NCBI GenBank assembly: GCA_002344135.1
Contig: DDTO01000004.1
Coordinates: 358,473 to 422,472 of the forward strand
DNA length: 64,000 nt
Direction: 5' to 3'
DNA from: Chthonomonas sp. UBA2362
GTDB lineage: Bacteria; Armatimonadota; Fimbriimonadia; Fimbriimonadales; Fimbriimonadaceae
Shown here: positions 1 to 9,505 of the stretch, in pieces
Layout: every line of letters starts with the position of its first letter
Numbering within the stretch: the stretch's first letter is position 1
Made by a program: the position numbers and the translations under genes
Notes under the pieces: model-generated
Database searches by the model: none
Seen by the model: the letters and a program-made list of their open reading frames with translations, nothing else
Told to the model about the DNA's origin: nothing

Positions 1-575
1 CCGTTCATCTCGTAGGCGAGAAGGGTCTGCGGATGGAGCGCGCTCGCTGCGTCCAGGGCCACTTGATAGCGCCCATCGGGGGTTTCCATCCCGACGAAGG
101 GAGGAATCGTCGGGCTTCCTAGCGCGTCGAGGAGGTCCGTCATCCTTACCCCAGCGAAGGTCATGATCTGGCTCCAGCCTTCCACGCACATGAGCTCGGT
201 CGTCTGCTCCGTGCGAGGCAGAGCGAGAAGGTCGTCGAGGGTGAGGAGGCGTTCTCCTCCGGGCAGGCCCTCGAGCCGGAGCCGCCAATCGGCGAGATTA
301 AGGGGCGAGCGCAGTCCGATATCGCCGTTGAAACGGGCTCCGGCGAGGCTCGGCTCGAATGTTGGGGCCTGCGCACCCTCGCGGAACATTCTCTGCCAGA
401 GCGCGCCGTTGAATCCGTTGACCGCGCGGAGCGGGGCAAGCATTCCGTCGGACCTGGGACTTCGCAGGATGGCTTGCCAAACGCCGACGGCTCCTCCGAG
501 CGCGAGGCCGCCCCACAGGAAGCTTCGGCGCGACACCCGGCGCACCTCCTGCTCGAAGTCCGGATCGCGACTCAT
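1..575 (-). CDS. Molybdopterin-dependent oxidoreductase, Tat-exported (3' end outside window)
   Basis: This is a partial gene: about 191 N-terminal residues are present and the rest lies beyond base 1. The N-terminus carries a twin-arginine signal (SRRSFLWGG followed by a hydrophobic stretch), so the protein is expected to be exported folded with its cofactor. The motif LMCVEGWSQ, with the cysteine near residue 130, is typical of the sulfite oxidase / MsrP-like family, where that cysteine binds molybdenum. The start ATG at 575 overlaps the stop of the upstream cytochrome b gene as ATGA, so the two are translationally coupled. The family assignment is firm. The substrate (sulfite, methionine sulfoxide or other) cannot be told from this fragment. 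Confidence 0.88.
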   Translation of the reverse strand, partial: MSRDPDFEQEVRRVSRRSFLWGGLALGGAVGVWQAILRSPRSDGMLAPLRAVNGFNGALWQRMFREGAQAPTFEPSLAGARFNGDIGLRSPLNLADWRLRLEGLPGGERLLTLDDLLALPRTEQTTELMCVEGWSQIMTFAGVRMTDLLDALGSPTIPPFVGMETPDGRYQVALDAASALHPQTLLAYEMN

Positions 576-1228
576 GACTCTTCGACGACCTCCTTTCCGG
601 TGATGATGGCGCGAAACGCGTTCCAGCCCGCGCGGATCACCTGTAGCACATGGACGACGATGAAGAGGACGAAAAGGCCGGTGATCCAGAAATGGATCCA
701 CCGAGCACTCTGGTATCCGCCGAAGACGGCGGTCAGCCAGCTCAGCTGGACTGGCTTGTAGATCGCGAGGCCGGTTACCGTCGACAGGACGCCGAGGAGG
801 ATCACACCGGAGTAGGCGAAGCGTTGGGCCGAATTGTATCCCTCAGCTTCCGGCGCGTTTCGGCGAAAGCGGAGATCGTCGAGGAACACACGCCAGGCTC
901 CCTTCAGGGCGCCACGTCCGGGCGCTAGATGCCTCCACTGTTTGCTGAAGACGAGGTAGAGCACGTAGGCGGCGCCGTTGAGCACGAAGAGCCAAGCGAA
1001 CGTGAAGTGCCATGCCATCCCCTCCGCCAAGCGAAAGCGGAGGTTGAAGCGCTCGGCGAAGGCGGTGTCGAAGGCGTAGAGCGTCCAGTCCCCGACGCCG
1101 ATACGATAGACGCGGTTCGCGCCGTAGATGAGCAGCCCGCTCCAGATCATGACGAGGAGCACCGGGAAGTTGATCCAATGGAACCACCGGATCGCAAGCG
1201 AGTGCTTGGTTCTGAGAGCCTTGGGCAT
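572..1228 (-). CDS. Cytochrome b561-type membrane subunit
   Basis: This 218-residue integral membrane protein has about four hydrophobic helices. Histidines sit near the N-terminus (RWFHW, residues 15-18), before helix 2 (MAWHF) and near the C-terminus (WIHFW and VVHVL), the pattern of di-haem cytochrome b561 / formate dehydrogenase gamma-type subunits. It presumably carries electrons between the quinone pool and the molybdoprotein encoded directly downstream, with which it overlaps by ATGA. The quinone partner and the direction of electron flow are inference. A CATAAT hexamer lies about 17 nt before the ATG, and I see no convincing Shine-Dalgarno. Confidence 0.85.
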   Translation of the reverse strand: MPKALRTKHSLAIRWFHWINFPVLLVMIWSGLLIYGANRVYRIGVGDWTLYAFDTAFAERFNLRFRLAEGMAWHFTFAWLFVLNGAAYVLYLVFSKQWRHLAPGRGALKGAWRVFLDDLRFRRNAPEAEGYNSAQRFAYSGVILLGVLSTVTGLAIYKPVQLSWLTAVFGGYQSARWIHFWITGLFVLFIVVHVLQVIRAGWNAFRAIITGKEVVEES

Positions 1229-1253
1229 GGAACTCGCCAGTTCGAATTATGTC

Positions 1254-1292
1254 TAAAGCGCGGACGAGCCCGCGCACTTCGAAATAGCGGGC
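1254..1292. repeat. Short interspersed palindromic repeat, copy 1
   Basis: The core GCGCGG-N5-CCGCGC is followed by a second half ending in AGCGGGC. A near-identical sequence in the same orientation occurs at 40111-40152. Both copies lie in intergenic DNA, so this is a small dispersed repeat rather than a gene-specific terminator. Confidence 0.6.
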
Positions 1293-1304
1293 TAAGATGA
1301 GGGC

Positions 1305-2769
1305 TTGACGCCTCGGCATTCCTTTCACCTTTGGAAACCGCTCGCCGCCGCCAGCGGCGCAGGCGGCGTCTATCTCCTGCTAGGTGGCTTTCCAGAGAAT
1401 CAGCGGGCGGTGGGGACGATCTTCGCCGCGACGGTGGTCTTATGGGCAACGGAGGCGTTCCCCGTCGGCATCACCGCCCTCTTCGGGATGGTCATGCTCG
1501 CGCTTTTCGGCGGAGTAGGGGAAGATCGCGCCTTTGCCGGGTTAGGCGATCCGGTGATTCCACTCTTCATCGGGAGCTTGATCCTGGCCAAGGCGATGGA
1601 GGTGACTGGCCTGAGTAAGCGAGTGGCGCTTCGACTGCTCTCTCGCGACTGGCCGACCCGGAGCCCCGCCCGACTACTGCTCGCCCTGGGCGCGCTGACC
1701 GCGGGGGCGTCGCTCTTCCTCTCGAACACCGCGACCGTCGCCACGATGTTCCCGATCGCCCTGAGCGTATTGAAGGTCCTCGAGACCGAGGGTCCATCCC
1801 ACGGATTCGCAGCGGCCCTGATGCTTTCATTGACCTTCGCTGCAAACGTGACTGTCGGCACGCCCGTGGGGACGCCCCCCGACCTAATCGCCGTGGATCA
1901 GATCGATCAGGTCGCGCGAATCGATATCGGCTTCGTCGAATGGATGGCGTTCGGGATGCCGGTCACCCTCCTGATGCTGCTGGCGGTATGGGTTGGTGAT
2001 GCGCTCGATGATGGGTCGGCCGGCACCCGGCACCACCCAGGCTCGGGAGAAGTGCGCCGAGCAGCTCGCGACGTTGGGTCCTCCCTCACCTGCCGAGCGG
2101 GCGACGGCATGGGTTCTGCTCATCGCACTCACCTTGTGGGTCGCGCCGCCGATCGCCGCGCCGATGCTCAAGCCGATGATGCCCGAGGTCTCGACCTGGC
2201 TCATCGAGCGGCTGTCGGCGAATGTCGCGGGGGTGCTGGCGGGGCTGCTCCTGTTCGCGATCCCCGCCAAGGGCGCGCCGGGAGGTCACGCGATCACTTG
2301 GAAGGACGCCGCCCAGATCGATTGGGGGATCATTCTCTTGCTGGCTGGTGGGCTCTCGCTAGGCACCGCGCTTTTCGAGTGCGGACTAGCGAGGAATCTA
2401 GGCGAGAGCCTGGCCAGCGCCACCGGGGCGAACAGCCTATGGACCATCACTGCGCTGTGCACCGCTTTGGCGATCCTCGTGAGCGAGTTCGCGAGCAACA
2501 CCGCCACCGCCACCGCTCTACTGCCCGTCGCTATCGGCCTCTCACAGAGCGCCCATGTCGCGCCCGCCGCCCCCGCACTTGGAGTCGCCCTTGGCGCGAG
2601 CATGGGTTTCGCGCTGCCCTTTAGCACCGCCACGAACGCCATCGTTTATTCGTCCGGGCTCGTCCCGCAGGGCAAGATGATACGGGCCGGGTTCTTCCTC
2701 GACGCGATCGCATTCTTCGTGATCTTCGGGGTGCTGCGACTGATCCTGCCGCTGCTGGGGCTTACGTAA
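1305..2769 (+). pseudogene. SLC13/DASS-type sodium:anion symporter, interrupted by one frameshift
   Basis: Two reading frames together encode one divalent-anion:sodium symporter-like protein of about 487 residues. The first frame (from TTG at 1305) gives the N-terminal half with its FLSNTAT motif. The second (open from about 1993 to the stop at 2769) gives the C-terminal half with the matching FASNTAT motif, the paired SNT signatures of the DASS/SLC13 family (citrate, succinate, sulfate and similar anions). Protein-like sequence leaves the first frame and resumes in the second at the GGG of 1990-1992. Removing one G joins them as VWLVMRS. All other parts look intact, so a sequencing indel is as likely as true inactivation. 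TAAGAT ends 6 nt before the TTG, which favours this start. Confidence 0.75.
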
Positions 2770-2799
2770 GCGATGACGACGGACGCGCTACAATAGCCC

Positions 2800-3564
2800 A
2801 TGCCCGAGGTTGCCTGGGAGGAGCGCGAACGAATGCGAGAGCGTCCGGCCGCCAAAGTAGCCTACAAACAGAAATGGCGCGACCTCCTCTTCATGCACTT
2901 CGCGATGGACCCCGCCGAACTAAGGCCGCTCATTCCCGAGGGCCTAGACCTCGACCTTTATCCAGACAGCAGCGGCCGCCCCAGCGCGTGGATCGGCGTG
3001 GTGCCCTTTCGGATGGAAGGCATCCGATTTTCCTGGAGTTCCTCTCTGCCCTGGCTCTCTGCCTTTCCGGAGACAAACGTCCGGACCTACGTTCACCGCG
3101 CAGGGAAGGAACCCGGCGTGTGGTTCTTCAGCCTCGATGCCGCCCGGTGGATTGCTTGCAAGATCGGTCGCAGCCAGTTCGGCCTCGCCTACTGGCATGC
3201 GCACATGAGGGTCAAACGGCACGGGGAGACCGTTGTTTACGACAGCACTCGCATCGAGGGGGGCGGCAACCAGAGCGCGACCCTTGAAACCGTCGCTACC
3301 ATCGGCCCCGCTGCCGGCTGTGTTGAGGGACATTCCCTCGATTTCTTCCTGCTCGAGCGGTACCTGCTCTATGCGCTGCGCGCGGGAGTGCTCTGCAAAG
3401 CCAGGGTGTGGCATCGACCGTACCCCGTCCGCGGCGCCCGGCTCGATTCCTGCCACCAATCGCTCACTGCAGCTTGCGGCCTTCCCAGTTTCCCGTGGGA
3501 GCACGTCATCTTTAGTGATGGAGTGAATGTGGACATCTACCGACTCGAAGGCCTCGATACCTAG
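2800..3564 (+). CDS. DUF2071 (YqjF-like) family protein
   Basis: This 254-residue protein resembles the DUF2071/YqjF family. It has an N-terminal KWRDLLFMHF segment, a following region about residues not exceeding two hydrophobic side chains in length, WIGVVPFRM, and an FSLDAARW block, all in the usual order for the family. The biochemical function of the family is not established; the fold is thought to be related to acetoacetate decarboxylase. The start is supported by TACAAT at 2789-2794, five bases before the ATG, with no Shine-Dalgarno, as for many genes here. It stands alone between the transporter and icd, and I infer no role from its neighbours. Confidence 0.8.
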   Translation: MPEVAWEERERMRERPAAKVAYKQKWRDLLFMHFAMDPAELRPLIPEGLDLDLYPDSSGRPSAWIGVVPFRMEGIRFSWSSSLPWLSAFPETNVRTYVHRAGKEPGVWFFSLDAARWIACKIGRSQFGLAYWHAHMRVKRHGETVVYDSTRIEGGGNQSATLETVATIGPAAGCVEGHSLDFFLLERYLLYALRAGVLCKARVWHRPYPVRGARLDSCHQSLTAACGLPSFPWEHVIFSDGVNVDIYRLEGLDT

Positions 3565-3582
3565 CCGCGGTATCCTCTCGGC

Positions 3583-4887
3583 ATGGCCACCGCGATCACC
3601 ATGGGCCCCGAGGGGCGTCTCCAAGTTCCCGCCGACCCCATCATCCCCTTTATCGAAGGCGACGGCACCGGGCCCGACATCTGGCGCGCCAGCGTCCGCG
3701 TGCTCGATGCCGCCGTGGAGAAGGCGTACGGAGGCGAGCGCAAGATCGCGTGGACCGAGGTCCTCGCCGGGCAGAAGGCCTTCGACGAGACCGGCAGTTG
3801 GCTTCCCGACGCCACCCTCGACGCCTTCAAGCAATACCTCGTCGGCATCAAGGGACCTCTCACGACGCCGGTCGGCGGGGGCATCCGCAGCCTCAATGTC
3901 GCCCTCCGGCAAATCCTCGACCTCTACGTCTGCCTCCGCCCGGTGCGATGGTTCCAGGGCGTGCCCAGTCCGGTGAAGAACCCCGGCGCGGTCGATATGG
4001 TCATCTTCCGCGAGAACACCGAGGACATCTACGCCGGCATCGAGTACGCTGCCGGTACGGCCGAAGCCCAGAAGATCCTGGACTTCATCGCCCGCGAGTT
4101 CCCGAAGGACTTCGAGAAGATCCGTTTCGGCACGCGCGAAAAGGCCCGCGAGTTCTGGGATAGAGTCGGCGCGCCGGTGGACGATGCGGTGATGGTCGGC
4201 ATCGGCATCAAGCCTGTCAGCTACAGCGGCACCCTGCGCCTGGTCCACAGTGCGATCGAATACGCTATCCAGAACAACCGCAAGAGCGTCACCCTCGTCC
4301 ACAAGGGCAACATCATGAAGTTCACCGAGGGCGCGTTCCGCGATTGGGGATATCGATGCGCCAAGGAATACTTCGGCGCGGTCGAGATCGACGGCGGGCC
4401 ATGGTGCCGGATTCCGGAGGGGCAGCGCGGCGCGGGAATCGTCATCAAGGACGCCATCGCCGACATCACGCTGCAGCAGGTTCTGACCCGCCCCGAAGAC
4501 TTCGACGTCATCGCGACTCTGAACCTCAACGGCGACTACCTCTCCGACGCCCTCGCCGCGCAGGTGGGCGGCATCGGCATCGCCCCCGGCGGGAACATCA
4601 ACTACATCACCGGCCATGCGATCTTCGAGGCCACCCACGGCACCGCGCCGAAGTACGCCGGCCTCGACAAGGTGAACCCTTCGTCGGTCATCTTGTCCGG
4701 CGAGATGATGCTGCGTTACATGGGCTGGACCGAAGCCGCCCAGCTCGTCCTCGACGGCGTCGACTGCGCGATCCGTAGCGGGCGCGTGACCTACGACTTC
4801 GCTCGACTCATGGAAGGCGCCACCGAGATCTCGTGCAGCGCGTTCGGCGACGCGATCATCGAGCACATGTCCGCCGTCACCGTCTAG
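3583..4887 (+). CDS. icd: NADP-dependent isocitrate dehydrogenase
   Basis: This TCA-cycle enzyme converts isocitrate to 2-oxoglutarate and CO2 with NADP+. At 434 residues it is slightly longer than the E. coli enzyme (416). It contains [17 protein letters not shown], which holds the substrate-binding serine that is phosphorylated in E. coli Icd, then [15 protein letters not shown], and a C-terminal [17 protein letters not shown] block that is part of the NADP site. TATCCT sits six bases before the ATG, suggesting a leaderless transcript. The gene is complete and the family is certain. Confidence 0.97.
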   Translation: MATAITMGPEGRLQVPADPIIPFIEGDGTGPDIWRASVRVLDAAVEKAYGGERKIAWTEVLAGQKAFDETGSWLPDATLDAFKQYLVGIKGPLTTPVGGGIRSLNVALRQILDLYVCLRPVRWFQGVPSPVKNPGAVDMVIFRENTEDIYAGIEYAAGTAEAQKILDFIAREFPKDFEKIRFGTREKAREFWDRVGAPVDDAVMVGIGIKPVSYSGTLRLVHSAIEYAIQNNRKSVTLVHKGNIMKFTEGAFRDWGYRCAKEYFGAVEIDGGPWCRIPEGQRGAGIVIKDAIADITLQQVLTRPEDFDVIATLNLNGDYLSDALAAQVGGIGIAPGGNINYITGHAIFEATHGTAPKYAGLDKVNPSSVILSGEMMLRYMGWTEAAQLVLDGVDCAIRSGRVTYDFARLMEGATEISCSAFGDAIIEHMSAVTV

Positions 4888-4906
4888 GCCGATAAGAACG
4901 CCAAAC

Positions 4907-4933
4907 ACCCTCTCCTGCCCCGGAGGAGAGGGT
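4907..4933 (+). terminator. Hairpin after icd
   Basis: ACCCTCTCC (4907-4915) and GGAGAGGGT (4925-4933) form a perfect 9-bp stem with a 9-nt loop, 20 bases after the icd stop. There is no long T run, so its termination strength is uncertain. Confidence 0.5.
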
Positions 4934-4953
4934 CGGTGGAGGAGAGGGTCGGT
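4922..4953. repeat. 16-bp tandem duplication
   Basis: GGAGGAGAGGGTCGGT is present twice in a row (4922-4937 and 4938-4953). The duplication includes the right arm of the hairpin after icd, giving two alternative stems. The rest of 4954-5046 holds no gene that I can see. Confidence 0.7.
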
Positions 4954-5057
4954 GAGCGAAGCGAACCGGGAAGAGGTCAGCCACGCCTTGCGGGGCGTCG
5001 TCCAGGTTCGCCTTGCAACAGAGCCCACCAAACGGGGCGGGACGCGTAGAATAAGAC

Positions 5058-5246
5058 ATGTCACACGAACGCAAGAAGGGTGGACAACGCAAGGACAAGA
5101 AGATGGAGCGCATGCGCGAAGCGGTCGAGAAGCGTAAAGAACAAAGCGGTGAGGTAAAGCCGACGACCGACCAGCCCGACATCCAAACCTTCAAGCCCGG
5201 CTCAGCCAGCGATCGTACGACCCGTCCGGAGACCCGGAAGCGCTGA
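5058..5246 (+). CDS. Small basic hypothetical protein
   Basis: The product has 62 residues and is rich in Lys, Arg and Glu. A charged, probably helical N-terminal half (MSHERKKGG onwards, with repeated KRK/EK) is followed by a Pro/Thr-rich tail. I do not recognise a family. It is probably real: TAGAAT lies five bases before the ATG, matching the leaderless pattern here, and its stop overlaps the start proposed for the flavin-reductase-like gene as CTGA (5243-5246), matching the NTGA overlaps of other operons in this window. It may be a small nucleic-acid-binding or accessory protein, but that is a guess from charge only. Confidence 0.55.
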   Translation: MSHERKKGGQRKDKKMERMREAVEKRKEQSGEVKPTTDQPDIQTFKPGSASDRTTRPETRKR

Positions 5247-5902
5247 ACGAACGGTTCGCCAGTATCGCGCCGGTCGAACTGCCGATCGGGAGGGTTTACG
5301 ACCTGCTCGTGTGCGCCGTCCAGCCGCGGCCGATCGCGTTCGTCTCGACCGTGGACTCTCTGGGAAGAGCAAACCTTGCGCCCTTCTCTTTCTTCACGGC
5401 GGGTGGCGCGAACCCACCGAGCGTCGTCTATTGCCCCGTGCTCCGACCCGACGGCACGCCGAAGGACAGCCTCGCTAACGCAGAAGCAACCGGCGAGTTC
5501 GTGGTCAACATGGTCACCGGCGACATGGCCGAGCGGATGAACATCACCGCGTCGGAGTTCGCTCCCGACGTCGACGAGTTTGTAGTCTCAGGCCTCACGC
5601 CGCTCCCTTCGCGCATCGTTCGGCCACCTCGCATCGCTGAGAGCCCGGTGCACTTCGAATGTCGCGTGAGTAAGGTCATCCGACTCGGCGACGGGCCGTC
5701 GGGGACCGTGTACGTCATCGGCGTGGTGGAGATGATGCACATCGATATCGGGCTCTGGAAGGAAGGCTCGTTCGAGCCGGGCGACTTTCGTGGGCTCGGG
5801 CGAATGGGGGGACGAGAATACGTGGACCTGGCGGAGATGGAGATTTTCGAAATGGCACGTCCAAAGGTCGCCCCACAATCGTCTGGAGAGGGAAGTGAAT
5901 AG
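5243..5902 (+). CDS. Flavin reductase-like domain (FMN-binding split-barrel) protein
   Basis: The core PRPIAFVSTVDSLGRANLAPFSFF is split here as PRPIAFVST and NLAPFSFF, the FMN-binding signature of the flavin reductase-like / DIM6-NTAB family. The conventional start would be GTG at 5309, but that cuts the first strand and the stretch IGRVYDLLVCAV just before the core. The frame is open upstream with no ATG, GTG or TTG, and CTG at 5243 overlaps the stop of the small upstream ORF as CTGA. I therefore place the start at CTG 5243 (219 residues), read by coupling. Function: probable FMN-dependent oxidoreductase or flavin reductase, substrate unknown. The family is firm; the start is inferred. Confidence 0.82.
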   Translation: MNERFASIAPVELPIGRVYDLLVCAVQPRPIAFVSTVDSLGRANLAPFSFFTAGGANPPSVVYCPVLRPDGTPKDSLANAEATGEFVVNMVTGDMAERMNITASEFAPDVDEFVVSGLTPLPSRIVRPPRIAESPVHFECRVSKVIRLGDGPSGTVYVIGVVEMMHIDIGLWKEGSFEPGDFRGLGRMGGREYVDLAEMEIFEMARPKVAPQSSGEGSE

Positions 5903-5929
5903 ATTCGGCGAGCGGAGGAAAGGGCCGGC

Positions 5930-8900
5930 GTGAGGCTGAAGCGGGTTCGCATCTTCGGCTTTAAGACCTTCGCGGACAAGACGGAATTCGACCTCGAAGG
6001 CGATCTCATTGCGCTCGTCGGTCCGAACGGTTGCGGCAAGTCGAATATCGTCGACGCGATCCTCTGGGGACTCGGGGAGCCGAACGCGAGGAACCTTCGC
6101 GCGCAAACAAGCCAGGACGTCATCTTCAGCGGTAGCGGCCGTCGCAAGCCTCTCGGCTTTGCCGAGGTCAGCCTGCTCTTCGACAACGAGGATGGCGCGC
6201 TGGGTATCGATTCACCCGAGGTCTCGATCACTCGGCGGCTCACCCGATCGGGCGACAGCGAATACCAAATCAACCGCAAGTCCTGTCGATTGCGCGACAT
6301 CTTCGAACTCCTCGCCGACAGTGGGCTCGGGCGAGCCGGCTATGCGATCGTCGGGCAAAAGGACATCGATGCCGCCCTCGCTGCCTCTCCTGAGGAACGA
6401 CGGGCGTGGATCGACGAAGCTGCCGGGGTCCAGCGATACCGGGCGAGGCGGATCGAATCGCTCAAGCGGCTAGATCTGGCTCAGGATCACCTCGACCGGA
6501 TCGACGACATTCTGCGGGAAATCGAGACGCAGCGCGAGCCGCTCCGTGAAGAAGCCGAACGCGCTCGCGTCTACCGGGATCTTCAGGATCAACTCCGCTC
6601 CCTGGAGACCGGGCTCCTCATGACCGAGATCGCCGCGGCCGTGGAGGATGTGGCCGACCTCGAAGCGCGATCCGCCAAGTCGCTCGAAAACGCAAAGGCC
6701 GAGCAGGCTACCGCCGAACGCCTCGATGCCGAGAGCAAGGCCGTCCAGGCACGTCTCGATGCCCTCGAAACCGAACTCGAAGACCTACGGCGGCAGCGCC
6801 ACGAGGCATACACCGCATTGGAACGGGCCCAGTCCGCCCTCGATCTCGCTCAGCACAAACTGGCCGGGCTCGACGAATTCGAAGCGAGCCTCACCGAAGA
6901 AGCAGGTGCCGCCGAGACCCGACTTGCCGAGGCACGCGCCGACCTCGAGCGCTGTCGCGTCGAGGAAGCCGCCGAGGCCGAGGCCCTTGCCCGGCTCGAA
7001 GCCGAAGTCGGTGGCGGGGACCAAGAAGCTCGGTCGCTGAAGGAAACCCTCGACCGAATCGAGACCGAACTCGCCGAGGCAAAGCGCATCGAGGGTCTTC
7101 GCCTGCGATCGGAAGCCGAGATCGCCCACGCGAAGCGGCGACGTGGCCTCGCAAGAGCCGAACTCGAAGGGATCGAGCGGACGATGCCCGATCTCGACTC
7201 CGCTATCGCCGAATCTGAAGCCAAAGTCGCTGACCTCGAGGCGAAGCGTCGTGAGTTCGACGCACGACTCTCGGCCCTTCACGGTCGATTGGGGTCGCAA
7301 GAAGTCGAAGCCGCGGCCAGCCACCGGCTGCGCGAGGCTCTCTCCGAGCGGGCAGCTCTCGACGGACGGCGACGGGGTCTCGAAGCGACCATCGAAACGC
7401 ACGAGGGTCTCGCGCAGGGTGCTCGGGCAGTCGTCGATCTCGCCGCCAAGGGCCGACTGAAAGCTCGGTACGTGCCGGTTGCCGAGGCATTGAGCGTCGA
7501 GCCGGAGCTCGCGCTCGCGATCGAAACGGCGCTCGGTGCCTCCGCCCACGACCTGATCGTGGAGCGGGAGGAAGACGCGAAGCGGGCAATCGAGGTGCTG
7601 AAGGCCGAGCGGCTCGGGCGAGCGACGTTCCAGCCGATCCCGCTTATGCGTCCGCGCGCCGCCTCGCCCGAAATCAAGGGGCTCCTGCGAGAAAATGGCG
7701 TGCTTGGAATCGCGTCGGAACTGGTCGACTGTCGCCTTGAGCATCGCCCGGTTGTGGATAGCCTCCTGAGTCGGATCGTCGTGGTGAAGGACCTCGATCT
7801 GGGCCTGCGACTGGCGAAGACCGGCGGCTGGTCGCGACTCGTCACGCTGGCAGGGGAGATCGTGCACTCGGCGGGCGCAGTGACCGGCGGTGCTTCGGCC
7901 AGGCAAGGTGTCGGCCTCGTCCAGCGCCAAGCCGAACTGACGAGGACCGTCGAAGACCTCACGAAGCTCGACGCTGAAATCGAGCGACTCCAGGACAGCG
8001 TAGCGGAAGCTCAGGCAAGCGGTGAATCTGTCCGAAGCGAGGAGCGAACCGTCCGCGCCGAACTGGATGAAGTCCGCGCCGAACTGGACGAGGCGAAAAG
8101 CTGGCTCGGCGAGCTCAGATCGGAGCAGCGGGCGGCCCTCAAGAGCAAAGAGCAGCTTGCTGCCGAACTGGCGAGCCTCGACATCCAGGCCCCGGGAACG
8201 CTTCCGAAAGTCGACGTCGCAGAAGTCGAGGGTCGGCGGGACGAGGCCCTCAAGGCGCTCGCGGCCCGACTCGCTGACTCCGCCCAAGGCGCGGAACGCC
8301 TCCAAGAAGCCGAGCAGCGCCTTCAGCAAGCCCGCACCCGCAGAGCACAGGCCGAACGGCGATTGGAGAGCCTCGGGGAGGGCGGAGTCCATCGCGAAAG
8401 GCGGCTGGCAACGCTCGACGAGGACCGGACCAAGGCGCGGGCGTCCATCACTCAGCACGAGGGCCTGAAGACTGCCGCGGAGTCCCTGGGCATCGATCTC
8501 GATTCGAAACTGGAACAGGCCTCCATGCGAAAGCGCGACCTAACCGAAAGGGCGGTCACCCTGCGCGAACAGGCTGCGGAGGCCCAGCGCAATGCCGCTG
8601 CCTGCGCCGACCTCGCCCACCAGGCCGAACTAGCCCGAGCGAAGGCCGACGCTCGTCGGAGTGCGGCGCTCCAGCGCCTTCTCGAGGAGTACGGCTTCAC
8701 GCAAGAAGACGCCCTTCGCGAAGCGCCGAACCTCACCCTGCCCGACGACGCGGTCGTGACGGTTTCCCGTCTGCGACGCGAGATCCGTGGCATGGGAGAG
8801 GTCAACCTCGGCGCTATCGAGGCCTATGAGCGACTGACGGAACGCTATGGAGACCTGTTTTCACAGCGCGAGGACGTCGTCGAAGGGAAGGCCGAGGTCG

Positions 8901-9433
8901 AGGCCGGGATCAGCGAACTCGACCGCCTTACCCGCGACCGGTTCGAGTCGACCTTCGAGGCCGTCCGCGTCGCCTTCGGGGAGACCTTCGCGCGACTCTT
9001 CGGCGGCGGTGAGGGCGACCTCCGGCTGAGCCATCCCGACGACCTCCTCGTGACGGGCGTCGAGGTGGACGTCACGGTGCCCGGCAAGAAGCGTCAGCGG
9101 CTCGAATTGCTGAGCGGCGGCGAGCGGTCAATGTCGGCCATCGCCTTTCTCTTCGCCCTGCTCAAGGTCAAGCCGAGCCCACTCGTTGTCCTCGACGAGG
9201 TCGACGCCCCGCTGGACGGACGCAACGTGGAACGGTTCATCGACATACTCCGCGACTTCACCGGCACATCGCAGTTCATGCTGATCACCCACAACCCGGT
9301 GACGATCGAGAACGCCGAGATCTGGTTTGGCGTGACGATGCAGGAGCCCGGCGTCTCGACCCTGGTCCCGTGCCGCGTCCCCGAGCCGCGCGTCGTGTCC
9401 GAGGTCGTTCCGAACGCGTTCTTGAAGGGTTAA
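5930..9433 (+). CDS. smc: Chromosome segregation protein SMC
   Basis: This 1167-residue condensin ATPase organises and separates chromosomes, normally with ScpA and ScpB (not in this window). Domains in order: an ATP-binding head with Walker A GPNGCGKS (about residues 32-39), a long coiled coil rich in Glu/Ala/Arg (about 165-490), a hinge (about 500-650), a second coiled coil (about 660-1000), and the C-terminal head with the signature LLSGGERSMSA and Walker B VVLDEVDAPLD. The length is normal. The start is a GTG preceded by GGAGGAAAG, one of the few clear Shine-Dalgarno sites on a housekeeping gene here. A strong hairpin follows the stop. Confidence 0.97.
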   Translation: MRLKRVRIFGFKTFADKTEFDLEGDLIALVGPNGCGKSNIVDAILWGLGEPNARNLRAQTSQDVIFSGSGRRKPLGFAEVSLLFDNEDGALGIDSPEVSITRRLTRSGDSEYQINRKSCRLRDIFELLADSGLGRAGYAIVGQKDIDAALAASPEERRAWIDEAAGVQRYRARRIESLKRLDLAQDHLDRIDDILREIETQREPLREEAERARVYRDLQDQLRSLETGLLMTEIAAAVEDVADLEARSAKSLENAKAEQATAERLDAESKAVQARLDALETELEDLRRQRHEAYTALERAQSALDLAQHKLAGLDEFEASLTEEAGAAETRLAEARADLERCRVEEAAEAEALARLEAEVGGGDQEARSLKETLDRIETELAEAKRIEGLRLRSEAEIAHAKRRRGLARAELEGIERTMPDLDSAIAESEAKVADLEAKRREFDARLSALHGRLGSQEVEAAASHRLREALSERAALDGRRRGLEATIETHEGLAQGARAVVDLAAKGRLKARYVPVAEALSVEPELALAIETALGASAHDLIVEREEDAKRAIEVLKAERLGRATFQPIPLMRPRAASPEIKGLLRENGVLGIASELVDCRLEHRPVVDSLLSRIVVVKDLDLGLRLAKTGGWSRLVTLAGEIVHSAGAVTGGASARQGVGLVQRQAELTRTVEDLTKLDAEIERLQDSVAEAQASGESVRSEERTVRAELDEVRAELDEAKSWLGELRSEQRAALKSKEQLAAELASLDIQAPGTLPKVDVAEVEGRRDEALKALAARLADSAQGAERLQEAEQRLQQARTRRAQAERRLESLGEGGVHRERRLATLDEDRTKARASITQHEGLKTAAESLGIDLDSKLEQASMRKRDLTERAVTLREQAAEAQRNAAACADLAHQAELARAKADARRSAALQRLLEEYGFTQEDALREAPNLTLPDDAVVTVSRLRREIRGMGEVNLGAIEAYERLTERYGDLFSQREDVVEGKAEVEAGISELDRLTRDRFESTFEAVRVAFGETFARLFGGGEGDLRLSHPDDLLVTGVEVDVTVPGKKRQRLELLSGGERSMSAIAFLFALLKVKPSPLVVLDEVDAPLDGRNVERFIDILRDFTGTSQFMLITHNPVTIENAEIWFGVTMQEPGVSTLVPCRVPEPRVVSEVVPNAFLKG

Positions 9434-9449
9434 ATCTGGGTTTCGACAT

Positions 9450-9484
9450 CCCGAGCGCAGCGAATGGAATCCGCTGCGCTCGGG
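9450..9484. terminator. Bidirectional terminator hairpin
   Basis: A perfect 13-bp inverted repeat (CCCGAGCGCAGCG at 9450-9462, CGCTGCGCTCGGG at 9472-9484) with a 9-nt loop lies between the convergent smc and dockerin-like genes. It can serve either strand. Confidence 0.75.
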
Positions 9485-9505
9485 CCGGCATGACTGGAAA
9501 TCCCG

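Noticed and set aside
2944..5064. A 706-codon minus-strand frame across DUF2071 and icd
   Set aside because: It is antisense to two well-recognised genes and has no motif of its own.
6785..8458. A 557-codon minus-strand frame within smc
   Set aside because: It is produced by the biased coiled-coil codons of smc on the other strand.
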